Origin: an uncultured Ruminococcus sp.
GTDB taxonomy: Bacteria; Bacillota; Clostridia; Oscillospirales; Acutalibacteraceae
Assembly (NCBI GenBank): GCA_902785355.1
Contig: CACZYF010000014.1
Coordinates: forward strand, 1-56,659
DNA length: 56,659 nt
Direction: 5' to 3'
The notes under the pieces are model-generated. The model did no database searches. It had not been told where the DNA came from and saw only the letters and a list, made by a program, of their open reading frames with translations. The stretch's first letter is position 1. Each line of letters begins with the position of its first letter. This document shows positions 32,274 through 40,414 of the stretch, piece by piece. A program made the translations under genes and the position numbers.

Positions 32274-33908
32274 ATGACATATACATCCATTAACTTTTTA
32301 TTCTTTGTGCTTGCGACAGCGCTGATTTACTTCATCTTACCGTGGAAGAAATACCGCTGGACGGTTCTGCTTGCTGCCAGCGTGATTTTTTACAGCCTGG
32401 CAAGCTATAAGTATGCCGTCTTCATCGTATTTACCGCTATGTCTACCATGGGTATCGGCATCTGGCTCGAAAAGGTGAACGAAAACGGCAAGGCTTTCTT
32501 GAAGTCAAAGAAGGGCGAATGGGATCGCGAGCAGAAGAAAGACTATAAAAATAAGCTAAAGATCAAAAAGCGCTGGATCATGGCGTTGTGTCTGATCTTA
32601 AACTTCGGTATCCTCGCTTTTTTGAAGTATTATAACTTCTTCGCGGGTTCGTTGAACGATATCTTAGGTTCGTTCGGCGCAACCTTTTCAGCGCCGACAC
32701 TGGAGCTCTTTCTGCCGCTGGGTATCTCGTTTTACACCTTCCAGAGCATGGGGTATATCGTGGATGTCTACCGCGAAAAAACCAAGGCGCAGCGTAATCC
32801 GTTCAAGTTTCTGCTGTTCGTCTCCTTCTTCCCGCAGATCATCCAGGGACCGATCAGCAACTATGAGCAGCTTGCTCATCAGCTTTTTGACGGTCATGAC
32901 TTTGACTATACGCGCTTCAAACACGGCTGTCAGCTGATCCTGTGGGGCTTCTTCAAGAAGCTCGTCATCGCCGACAGGGCGGTTATCGCAATCAATACCG
33001 TGACTGCTACTGCGGATGGTTATAACAAGTATTCCGGCACGACGCTGACCTTTATCATCCTTTTGTATGCCTTCCAGCTGTACGCCGACTTCTCGGGCGG
33101 TATCGATATCTCCCGCGGTGTGGCGCAGATGCTTGGTATCGATATGATCGACAACTTCAAGCGCCCGTATTTCTCAAAGTCTATCAACGAGTATTGGCGC
33201 CGCTGGCATATCTCGCTGGGCGCATGGATGAAGGACTATATCTTCAATCCGCTGGCAATCTCGTCCGCGTTCCTCAACGCGAGCAAGAAGATGCGCGGCA
33301 CCCGCTTCGGCAAAACCAAGGCAGGCGCTCATATCGCAAAGGTTCTGCCTACAGCGTTTGCTTCACTGATCGTCTTTTTGGTGGTCGGTATCTGGCACGG
33401 AGCTAACTATAAGTACGTTGCGTTCGGTCTGTGGAACGGTGTGATCATCATGCTGTCAACCCTGATGCAGCCGCTGTTCGACGGTGCTGTCGACAAGCTC
33501 CATATCAACCGCAAGAATTGGCTGTTCTGCTTCTTCCAGATGTTCCGTACCTTTATCATCGTACTGGTCGGCTATGTTTTTGACGTAGCGCCGTCCTTTG
33601 AACAGGGTATGATGACCATCACCCGATTCTTCAATAACCAGGATCTTATGCGCGCCAAGACCGAGATCTTTGATAAACTCGGACTTTCGTGGAAAGACTA
33701 TCTCCTGTTGGGCGTATGCCTGTTCGTGGTGTTGATCATCAGTATTATCCAGGAACGTCATACTGATACGGATATACGCCATCTGCTGGATAAAAAGCCG
33801 TTTGTGCTCCGCTTTGTCCTCTATTTCCTCTGTATCATGGCGGTGATCATCTTCGGTATTTACGGCTCCGGTTACGCGGCGGCTGACTTTGTATATATGC
33901 AGTTCTGA
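32274..33908 (+). CDS. MBOAT family acyltransferase (DltB/AlgI-like)
   Basis: The 544-residue polytopic membrane protein has about 11 hydrophobic segments. The MBOAT catalytic His is in VVGIWHGANYKY (His 375), with SINEYWRRWHISLGAWMKDY upstream. It should take the acyl group from the carrier protein on the inside and pass it through its channel to an outer acceptor, as DltB does with D-alanine. It follows the decarboxylase by 42 bases and precedes its SGNH partner. The ribosome site is weak. Confidence 0.93.
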   Translation: MTYTSINFLFFVLATALIYFILPWKKYRWTVLLAASVIFYSLASYKYAVFIVFTAMSTMGIGIWLEKVNENGKAFLKSKKGEWDREQKKDYKNKLKIKKRWIMALCLILNFGILAFLKYYNFFAGSLNDILGSFGATFSAPTLELFLPLGISFYTFQSMGYIVDVYREKTKAQRNPFKFLLFVSFFPQIIQGPISNYEQLAHQLFDGHDFDYTRFKHGCQLILWGFFKKLVIADRAVIAINTVTATADGYNKYSGTTLTFIILLYAFQLYADFSGGIDISRGVAQMLGIDMIDNFKRPYFSKSINEYWRRWHISLGAWMKDYIFNPLAISSAFLNASKKMRGTRFGKTKAGAHIAKVLPTAFASLIVFLVVGIWHGANYKYVAFGLWNGVIIMLSTLMQPLFDGAVDKLHINRKNWLFCFFQMFRTFIIVLVGYVFDVAPSFEQGMMTITRFFNNQDLMRAKTEIFDKLGLSWKDYLLLGVCLFVVLIISIIQERHTDTDIRHLLDKKPFVLRFVLYFLCIMAVIIFGIYGSGYAAADFVYMQF

Positions 33909-33927
33909 CGGAACGAGGCATTACTCT

Positions 33928-35190
33928 ATGAAAAAGAAGAAAACCATCACGCGGGGGATCAAGCTTATCGCCTTTGCCCTCGCGGTGATATTGACAACTT
34001 ACCTCTTGCAGGTGTTTCTGCTCAAGCGCATCGACAACAACTCGCTGCGTATGGATGCGTTCTATCTGGAGGAGAAGGGTTCGCTTGATGCAGTACTGAT
34101 CGGCGCGAGCGATGTGTACGCCGGTTATTCGGCGCCCTATGCGTATGAGAAGTACGGCTACACGAGCTATCCTTACGCTACTCAGAGCGCTCCGGCGAAC
34201 ATTGTCCTACCTCAGATCAAAGAGGTCATAAAGTATCAGAATCCCAAAATGATTATCGTGGAGATCAACGCGTTCCTGTATAAGGACAGCGAGATTCCAT
34301 CCGAGGCGAGCAGCCGCATGTTCCTGGATAACATCCCCGACGATGAAATCAAGTTTGGGTATATCCAGCGTTATTTCAGCGCGGATAAACGCCCCGAGTA
34401 CTTTTTACCGATCATCAAGTATCACGGCTCATGGACGGATTATCCGTGGAAGGTGAAGTTCCTGACCGCGGAGCTCCAGCTGAAGGAGCGCGGTTACTCC
34501 CTGTTCCGCGGCTACAAAACCACAGCGAATGAGTTCCATCCCCCGGTCAAGGTCTATAACGACATGCTGGAGACACTCGATGCTACCGCTCCGATGGGCG
34601 TCAACGGCGAACGCTGTTTGAGAGAAACGCTTGAGTATCTAAAGGATAAGGATATCCGCAACGTTGTATTCATGCGTTTCCCGCATGTCGTGCGCCGTCA
34701 CGCGATCGCTCGTTGTGAGCGTACCAACGAGGCGGAGAAGATCATTAAGAGCTACGGCTACGACTTCGTTAATCTCGAGCGTTACAGCGCACGCGAGGGC
34801 TTTGATGTTAACAAGGATTTCTACAACTGGGATCATCTGAACGTCTACGGCAGCGAGAAGCTGACCGATTATATCGCGAATATGCTGCTCAACGATTACG
34901 GTATGACCAAGGCTGAGCTTACCGACGCACAGAAGGCGGAGTGGGAGGTTTCGGTTGAGTATTATCGCAAGATCTATAACTACAGCGTTGCGATGATGAA
35001 CAGTCGTAAGAAGCAGGGCAAGACCGGCGACGGCGGAATTACGATCTCGGAGGACGCCGTGAGCATCGATGAGATCAATAAGTATGCCGAGAAGCAGAAG
35101 AATAAGGATAGGAATAATACAGCGGAGGATAAGGCGCTCGATCAGCAAGCGATCCAGGATACGCCGGATGACGGCAATGTAGCTGAATAA
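33928..35190 (+). CDS. SGNH-type membrane-anchored protein (DltD/AlgJ role)
   Basis: The 420-residue protein has an N-terminal membrane anchor (about 10-32) and an outer SGNH-like domain. GASDVYAGYS places the Ser at 61, and NWDHLNVYG gives His 303 with Asp close by. Such proteins partner MBOATs and complete the transfer to teichoic acid or polysaccharide. A charged, low-complexity tail of about 70 residues follows. It is the last gene of the operon. GAGG precedes the start. Confidence 0.85.
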   Translation: MKKKKTITRGIKLIAFALAVILTTYLLQVFLLKRIDNNSLRMDAFYLEEKGSLDAVLIGASDVYAGYSAPYAYEKYGYTSYPYATQSAPANIVLPQIKEVIKYQNPKMIIVEINAFLYKDSEIPSEASSRMFLDNIPDDEIKFGYIQRYFSADKRPEYFLPIIKYHGSWTDYPWKVKFLTAELQLKERGYSLFRGYKTTANEFHPPVKVYNDMLETLDATAPMGVNGERCLRETLEYLKDKDIRNVVFMRFPHVVRRHAIARCERTNEAEKIIKSYGYDFVNLERYSAREGFDVNKDFYNWDHLNVYGSEKLTDYIANMLLNDYGMTKAELTDAQKAEWEVSVEYYRKIYNYSVAMMNSRKKQGKTGDGGITISEDAVSIDEINKYAEKQKNKDRNNTAEDKALDQQAIQDTPDDGNVAE

Positions 35191-35212
35191 ACATAACTAA
35201 ATCAATAAGATA

Positions 35213-35246
35213 AAGCCATCTGCACGGAGAATGCAGATGGCTTTTT
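35213..35246 (+). terminator. Terminator of the dlt-like operon
   Basis: AAGCCATCTGCA and TGCAGATGGCTT form a perfect stem followed by TTT. Confidence 0.85.
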
Positions 35247-35258
35247 GCATAGAAATGA

Positions 35259-35744
35259 TTATTTATTTTTGTTGAAGTCGATGGTGATCGACTCGCGTTG
35301 GAGCTGCAGCTGGGTCATACGAACGCCGGCGGCGTCGAGCATCCGCTTGGATGCGATGATCTCAGGCGTGTCGGCATATTTATCATATAGATACACGACT
35401 TCGGCGATGCCGGACTGGATGATCGCCTTGGTACACTCGTTGCAGGGGAAGAGGTCAACGTACAGTCTGGCGCCCTCGAGCGATTTGCCGTGCGCGTTAA
35501 GGATGGCGTTTAGCTCCGCGTGGACGACGTACTTGTACTTGGTGTCCTCGCCATCGCGATTCCACGGGAAGGTGTCGTCGGAACAGCCGTAGGGGAAACC
35601 GTTGTAACCGGTGCTGAGGATTCGCTTCGCCTTATTGACGATGCAGGCGCCGACCTGGGTGTTTGGATCTTTAGAGCGTTTTGCCGCCAAGAGGGCAACG
35701 CCCATAAAGTATTCGTCCCATGAGATGTGATCTTCTCGTTTCAT
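35259..35744 (-). CDS. Deoxycytidylate deaminase
   Basis: The 161-residue enzyme turns dCMP into dUMP for thymidylate synthesis. Zinc and catalytic motifs are VVHAELNAI and FPCNECTKAI. A third zinc-type residue set near SWDEYFMG and NGFPYGCSDD fits the dCMP type (ComEB-like) rather than cytidine deaminase. AAGGAGG precedes the start. It lies 43 bases after the AbrB-type gene and is probably transcribed with it. Confidence 0.93.
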   Translation of the reverse strand: MKREDHISWDEYFMGVALLAAKRSKDPNTQVGACIVNKAKRILSTGYNGFPYGCSDDTFPWNRDGEDTKYKYVVHAELNAILNAHGKSLEGARLYVDLFPCNECTKAIIQSGIAEVVYLYDKYADTPEIIASKRMLDAAGVRMTQLQLQRESITIDFNKNK

Positions 35745-35787
35745 AATGACCTCCTTGGAATATTGGATTTATCGCGTGAATATGATA

Positions 35788-36030
35788 TTACAGGGTCTTG
35801 AGCTTATCGATGCACTCGGCGCAGACAGGCTTGCCCTGATACTCGGTCAGGTCGTCGCGGTTACCGCAGAAGATACAGCGCATAGCGTATTTCTTCATCA
35901 CGATCGCACCGGGCTCGGTAAAGAACTCGATGGTATCTCCGGTGTCTATCTCAAATTCTTTGCGCAGCGGCTTGGGGATTACGATACGCCCGAGCTTGTC
36001 AATTTTACATACCAGGCCTGCCGGTCTCAT
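35788..36030 (-). CDS. AbrB-type regulator with zinc finger
   Basis: The 80-residue protein has an N-terminal AbrB/SpoVT swapped-hairpin DNA-binding domain (GLVCKIDKLGRIVIPKPLRK) and a C-terminal four-Cys zinc finger (CIFCGN ... VCAEC). Such dimeric regulators control stationary-phase or sporulation genes. GGAAAGGAAG precedes the start. Its own promoter contains an inverted repeat, suggesting self-control. Confidence 0.9.
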   Translation of the reverse strand: MRPAGLVCKIDKLGRIVIPKPLRKEFEIDTGDTIEFFTEPGAIVMKKYAMRCIFCGNRDDLTEYQGKPVCAECIDKLKTL

Positions 36031-36111
36031 AAAGCTCTTCCTTTCCTTAAGTTTTAGGCAGTCGCTGATTAGGCCGAGCTTGGATTAATCATCATCTGCT
36101 TATTTTATCAG

Positions 36112-36140
36112 ATTTTACCAAAATAAGGTAAATTTGTCAA
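36112..36140 (-). promoter_or_regulatory. Promoter with inverted repeat before the AbrB-type gene
   Basis: On the minus strand TTGACA and TAAAAT are spaced by 17 bases. TTTACC and GGTAAA (7-nt gap) are a perfect inverted repeat inside the spacer and -10, a plausible operator. Confidence 0.6.
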
Positions 36141-36193
36141 GATATATCAAGTTTTTTCTCAAAACAGTGGAAATTGTCAGATAGGAGGATTAT

Positions 36194-36775
36194 ATGTCAT
36201 ATTTGTTCGCGGGGATGATCGCGGCTTCTTTCTTTTTTTCACTTTGCACAGGCAGTTTGGGAATGATGGGCACTCTACTGATGGATTCGGCGGGGGAGGC
36301 GATCGAGCTGCTGCTGAGTATCAGCGGAATGCTGTGTATGTGGTCGGGTTTTATGCGGGTAGCACAGGACTGCGGACTGATCGAGAAGCTGTCGCGCTTG
36401 GCGGCACCAATTCTCAGACGACTTTATCCCGATGTCGATTCAGATTCGAAGGCGTTTCACTATATCTCGATGAATCTCAGCGCGAATCTTTTGGGGCTTG
36501 GAAATGCCGCTACGCCAATGGGACTTAATGCTATGAAAGAATTAAAATCCCATCACATCGGGGAAAAAGCGAGCGACAGTATGGTGACCTTCGTGCTGAT
36601 GAATACCGCTTCTATCCAGCTGATCCCAACGACCGTTGCGGCTCTGAGAAAGAACTACGGCTCCCGCGAGCCCTTTGACATCCTTGTGTGCGTATGGCTG
36701 ACGTCAATCACGGCGCTGGCGGTGGGACTGTTTTCGTCAAAGCTTTTCGGGAGGTGGTCGCAACGGACGCGGTAG
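36194..36775 (+). CDS. spmA: Spore maturation protein A
   Basis: The 193-residue membrane protein belongs to the nucleoside-recognition (Gate) family and is needed for spore core dehydration in B. subtilis. Marks are SGMLCMWSGFMRVAQ, MNLSANLLGLGNAATPMGL and NTASIQLIPTTVAALR. About five membrane segments are seen. TAGGAGG precedes the start. It overlaps spmB. Confidence 0.93.
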   Translation: MSYLFAGMIAASFFFSLCTGSLGMMGTLLMDSAGEAIELLLSISGMLCMWSGFMRVAQDCGLIEKLSRLAAPILRRLYPDVDSDSKAFHYISMNLSANLLGLGNAATPMGLNAMKELKSHHIGEKASDSMVTFVLMNTASIQLIPTTVAALRKNYGSREPFDILVCVWLTSITALAVGLFSSKLFGRWSQRTR

Positions 36776-37272
36776 TACCGGTGATGACCGTCGCGCTGTG
36801 TATCTATGCGCTTATGTGCCGTGTTGATATCTTTCAAAGCTTTGTAGAGGGCGTGAAGGACGGCATAACGACAGTGAAACTGATCGCGCCGACGATGATC
36901 GCGCTATTGATTGCTGTAGGAACGCTGAAGGCGTCGGGCGTGTTCGACCGACTGGCTGAGATGGTAAGACCCGCTGCCGAGGCGGTCGGCTTCCCTGCGG
37001 AGCTGGTGCCGATGGGGTTGCTGAGGCCTGTATCGGGCTCAGGCGCAACGGCGCTGTTGACGGGTATCTATGAGAACAACGGTCCGGACAGCTTCGTCGG
37101 CAGGTGTGCTTCAGTGATTGCGGGCTCGACCGAGACGACATTCTATGCAGTGACGATGTATTACGGCGCGGCAGGTATCAAAAAAATCCGCCATACGCTG
37201 ATTTCAGCACTGCTGGCGGATTTTACTGCGATTGTGATGAGCGTCGTCACGGTGGGGTGGCTGATGGGTTGA
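36754..37272 (+). CDS. spmB: Spore maturation protein B
   Basis: The protein of about 172 residues is the partner of SpmA in spore dehydration. Family marks are VDIFQSFVEGVKDGITT, LKASGVFDRL, RPVSGSGATALLT and IAGSTETTFY. The frame runs upstream into spmA. I place the start at GTG 36754, which aligns with the family N-terminus and overlaps spmA by 22 bases. ATG 36784 is an alternative. Neither has a well-placed ribosome site, so coupling to spmA is likely. Confidence 0.88.
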   Translation: MVATDAVVPVMTVALCIYALMCRVDIFQSFVEGVKDGITTVKLIAPTMIALLIAVGTLKASGVFDRLAEMVRPAAEAVGFPAELVPMGLLRPVSGSGATALLTGIYENNGPDSFVGRCASVIAGSTETTFYAVTMYYGAAGIKKIRHTLISALLADFTAIVMSVVTVGWLMG

Positions 37273-37291
37273 TCGTTCTTGATGATCATTT

Positions 37292-38236
37292 TCAGCTTTT
37301 GTAAAAGATCTGGTCGGGATAGCGTGACTTAACGGTGATGAAGCCGTCACTCAGTTTGAAGGTGTATTCCCAGCCTCCGTGATCCTGTGCGTCGCCGATC
37401 TCGGATGCGATCGTACCGTCGGCATTATCGAATTCCATCTCGTAGTCGATATCCATCCAGCTGCCCGACTCACTCTGCTTGTGGAATACGAGGCTTATCC
37501 CGCTCTCGGTCACACTGCGGATGATCAGGCTTGCGCCGTTTTCCGCCGTCCATGTGCCAAGCCACGGGGATGAGTCGCTTTCGGCAGACTTTGAATCTTG
37601 TTCATATGCTTCGGACAGTACCTTCTGTTCCCATGAGGTATAGGGTTCGGTAGCGGGATAATCGAAGGTGGTATGGTTCTCGTCGATATAGCGGATCATA
37701 CGGTCATCCTTGAAGTAGAGCCGGTGTTCTTCCGAACCGTCAAAGACGAACGCGAAAATCAGCTTTCCGTTATGATATCGGTAATCCCGCGCGTAATCCC
37801 AGCCGTTCTCGCCCTTTGTGAGTTCTCGGCGGGTGTCGTCACTGCCGGGCGTATAGTAGCAGGCGCGGATCCATTCAATCTCTGAATCGATCTCTTCGGG
37901 CGTGATCGAGAAGGGCTTTTCGGTGGGGGCGGGTTTGGTCGCCTCAGTTGCTTTCTCCGTAGGCTTTTCCGTTTCTGCTGTCGTCTGCGGCTGTGAATTG
38001 GGAGCGACCTTGGGAGCGGGCTTTTGATTATTGGAGAGGAGTAGGATCAGCACTGCGATGCTGATACATAATAATACTGCGATTATAATGAGCACGATCG
38101 GAAGGACTTTTCGGTCGTGCTTGGTTGCTTCTTGACCGTTAACGGGCGATTGGGAAATCTGCTTTTGGGGAGCACCGCAACGGGTACAGAACCTTTGATT
38201 CTCTTTGATCGGATTGCCGCAGTAAGGACAGTTCAT
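37292..38236 (-). CDS. Zinc-ribbon membrane protein
   Basis: The 314-residue protein opens with a zinc ribbon (Cys 3, 6, 17, 20), followed by a membrane helix (about 45-68), a Thr/Glu/Pro-rich linker (about 70-108) and an outer domain of about 200 residues. The outer part has two beta-rich halves, the second starting at SSPWLGTWTAENGASL, which resembles lipocalin-like DUF domains. The function is unknown. Confidence 0.8.
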   Translation of the reverse strand: MNCPYCGNPIKENQRFCTRCGAPQKQISQSPVNGQEATKHDRKVLPIVLIIIAVLLCISIAVLILLLSNNQKPAPKVAPNSQPQTTAETEKPTEKATEATKPAPTEKPFSITPEEIDSEIEWIRACYYTPGSDDTRRELTKGENGWDYARDYRYHNGKLIFAFVFDGSEEHRLYFKDDRMIRYIDENHTTFDYPATEPYTSWEQKVLSEAYEQDSKSAESDSSPWLGTWTAENGASLIIRSVTESGISLVFHKQSESGSWMDIDYEMEFDNADGTIASEIGDAQDHGGWEYTFKLSDGFITVKSRYPDQIFYKS

Positions 38237-38250
38237 GAATACGCCTCCCC

Positions 38251-38348
38251 ATACTAATCCTTAATAAAAACCTTTATCATCTATTGCGCTATATTTCGTA
38301 TAGCTTTGTTGGGCTCCTTGACAGGCGCCAGCCTGTCTGCGTCTCCCG
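38251..38348. repeat. Truncated MITE-like repeat, copy C
   Basis: The 20-bp terminal repeat ATACTAATCCTTAATAAAAA (38251-38270) is identical to that of the complete copy. The rest matches its right half in reverse complement up to CTCCCG near 38348, where homology stops 12 bases before the spoVAF-like stop codon. Confidence 0.8.
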
Positions 38349-38360
38349 ATCAAGATATCT

Positions 38361-39761
38361 TCAATTTTGCTGCATACGTGTACGAATGAGCTTTTTCTTT
38401 AGCTCCTGCGGCTTGAAGGGGATAAGGGGATAGAGATAGCTTTTTCCGCTGATTGTCTTATTAGAAGCGAGCAGAGCGATCAGTAGGATGATCCCGATGA
38501 TGAAGCCCGGTAGGTTGCCGATCGCGGTCGCGGTCAGTAGGATGAAGCGGGCGTACTTGAGCGAATAGCCGAGCTCGTAGTTCGGCTGGCTGTAGTTCGC
38601 GATGGTGACGAAGGCGACGTAGAGAGTCGACGCGGTGGTGAACCATCCCGCGTCCACGGCGAACTGACTGAACGCAATCGCGCCGATGATGCCGATCGCC
38701 GAGGTGAGGGAGGACGGCGTATGGAGGGCGGCGAGCCTGAGTCCGTCGATACACAGCTCCATGATGATCAGCTGCCAGTAGATCGGCAGGGATGTGGGTT
38801 CAATATTCAGCACGAAGCGGAAGATCTCGGGGACGTGCTCGGGATTTTGCAGACAAAGCAGCCACAGAGGGGTTAAAAGAACAGATGCAAGGGTGATCAG
38901 GTATCGGGTGACGCGGATGTAGGTACCCGTGATCGGCGGGAAGTAGTAGTCGTCCGCTTCCTCAAGCACATCGAAGATTGAGGTCGGGATCAGGAGCGCC
39001 GAGGGGGAGTTGTCGACAAGAATGACGATATTTCCTTTAAGACAGACTGCCGCCGCGACGTCGGGGCGTTCGGTATATTTGATCTTCGGAAAGGGATTGA
39101 GCCACTTCTTCTGATAAAGCGCTTCGATCAGGCTCTGCTGATTCATGCTCAGATTCGCGATGTTGAGCCCCTTGATACGGTCGGTGATGTTGTGTAGGAG
39201 CTGTTTGTCGACCTTGTTGTCCATATAGCAGATGATGATATCGCTCTTGCTCTCTCTGCCGACAGTCATCGCCTTGGTGATAAAGTGTGATGAACGGATG
39301 CGGCGGCGGATCAGCGCGGAGTTGAAGATGACTGTCTCGACAAAGCCGTCCTTACTGCCGCGGAGCACCTTGTCGTCCTCGGGCTCCGAGGTACTGCGCT
39401 GGGGATAGGTGCGCATATCGAACGCGATGGCGGACGCAAAGCCCTCCGCCATCATGCACGGGATACCGCTCAATACGTTCTTGACGACCTCGTCGGGATG
39501 ATCGACGATACTGATCTCGACGTAGGGTACGCAGTGGCGGGTAAATTCTTCGGCGGAGCTGAGATACTCGGGGCGGGTGTTATTGTAGAAGAACTCCATC
39601 AGCTTCTCCATGATATCATCCTTGATCAGTCCGTTGATGTAGAAGATGACTGCCTTTTTACCCGCGATGACAATATGACGTTCGATAATGTCGAAGCATT
39701 CGTCGGATCGCAGCAGACGGGCGATCAGCTTTCGATTCTGCTCATAATCGGCTGTAAACAT
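38361..39761 (-). CDS. GerA family spore protein, SpoVAF-like
   Basis: The 466-residue protein has the GerA layout: a cytosolic N-terminal domain (about 1-275) and four to six membrane segments (about 280-440). The early segment AVIFYINGLIKDDIMEKLMEFF is closer to SpoVAF than to GerAA. FPPITGTYIRVTRYL and TPSSLTSAIGIIGAIAFSQ are typical of the superfamily. SpoVAF works with the SpoVA channel in germination. A GGAGAG site precedes the start. No gerAB or gerAC gene is adjacent. Confidence 0.88.
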   Translation of the reverse strand: MFTADYEQNRKLIARLLRSDECFDIIERHIVIAGKKAVIFYINGLIKDDIMEKLMEFFYNNTRPEYLSSAEEFTRHCVPYVEISIVDHPDEVVKNVLSGIPCMMAEGFASAIAFDMRTYPQRSTSEPEDDKVLRGSKDGFVETVIFNSALIRRRIRSSHFITKAMTVGRESKSDIIICYMDNKVDKQLLHNITDRIKGLNIANLSMNQQSLIEALYQKKWLNPFPKIKYTERPDVAAAVCLKGNIVILVDNSPSALLIPTSIFDVLEEADDYYFPPITGTYIRVTRYLITLASVLLTPLWLLCLQNPEHVPEIFRFVLNIEPTSLPIYWQLIIMELCIDGLRLAALHTPSSLTSAIGIIGAIAFSQFAVDAGWFTTASTLYVAFVTIANYSQPNYELGYSLKYARFILLTATAIGNLPGFIIGIILLIALLASNKTISGKSYLYPLIPFKPQELKKKLIRTRMQQN

Positions 39762-39828
39762 TCATTCTCTCCTTTGGCTTTGAATGAGAAAAAGATTATT
39801 TTCAAAATTTTCTATTATTTTTTGTACG

Positions 39829-39854
39829 GTTGCATAGTTTTATGCAACTTTTTT
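39829..39854 (+). terminator. Terminator-like palindrome upstream of the phage cluster
   Basis: GTTGCATA-GTTT-TATGCAAC is a perfect 8-bp stem followed by TTTTTT on the plus strand. It marks the left edge of the phage-derived cluster and would block plus-strand read-through into it. Confidence 0.6.
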
Positions 39855-39871
39855 CTTTATGCGGCTATAGG

Positions 39872-39901
39872 TGATACCGATAATCGTCTGCATCGGTATC
39901 A
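39872..39901. promoter_or_regulatory. Inverted repeat before the terminase genes
   Basis: TGATACCGAT and ATCGGTATCA form a perfect 10-bp inverted repeat with a 10-nt gap, just upstream of the terminase small subunit. It may be an operator or a leader hairpin. Confidence 0.45.
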
Positions 39902-39928
39902 TCCATGATGAGGAGGAATGGTAAACAG

Positions 39929-40414
39929 ATGAAACCGAAAGAAAAGGATTTTTGCCGTAGGCTCGCGCTATGTGCCGACCCGATACGGGCGGTGCGTGAG
40001 GCGGGCTTCAGACATCCCGAGCAGAGCTTGTGTAAGCTGATGGCACGGGAGGATATCGCCGATGAGATAAAACGTCTGAGCCGTAACATGCGCTCGGTGT
40101 ACGAGAGTATCTCGATCTGCGGACTGTATAAGTTCGCATACGGCGGTGTGGGCGACGCGCTGATGCTCCTGTACGGCGATTCCTTCACTGCCGATCAGCT
40201 CAGGGAGATGGACTTGAGCCGTGTGTCGGAGATCAAGCGCACCGATAAAGGTGTGGAGATCAAGTTTTGTGACCGCGTGAAGGCGGTCGATAAGCTCGGT
40301 GAGCTGCTCGGCGGCGGTAATGAGTCCGGAACGGCGGGCGGTCTGCTGGAAGCGATGCGGATGTCCGCGGCGGCGCTCGGCGGCAGAAGCGTGGTGGATG
40401 ACGGTGAAGTATAA
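39929..40414 (+). CDS. Phage terminase small subunit
   Basis: The 161-residue protein starts with a helix-turn-helix-like region (KPKEKDFCRRLALCADPIRAVREAG, shown in part) that recognises DNA, then a helical body with DRVKAVDKLGELLG, which links to the large subunit. It matches the Terminase_2/XtmA type. An AGGAGG site supports the start at 39929. Two upstream ATGs overlap that site. It is first in the phage-derived operon. Confidence 0.85.
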   Translation: MKPKEKDFCRRLALCADPIRAVREAGFRHPEQSLCKLMAREDIADEIKRLSRNMRSVYESISICGLYKFAYGGVGDALMLLYGDSFTADQLREMDLSRVSEIKRTDKGVEIKFCDRVKAVDKLGELLGGGNESGTAGGLLEAMRMSAAALGGRSVVDDGEV

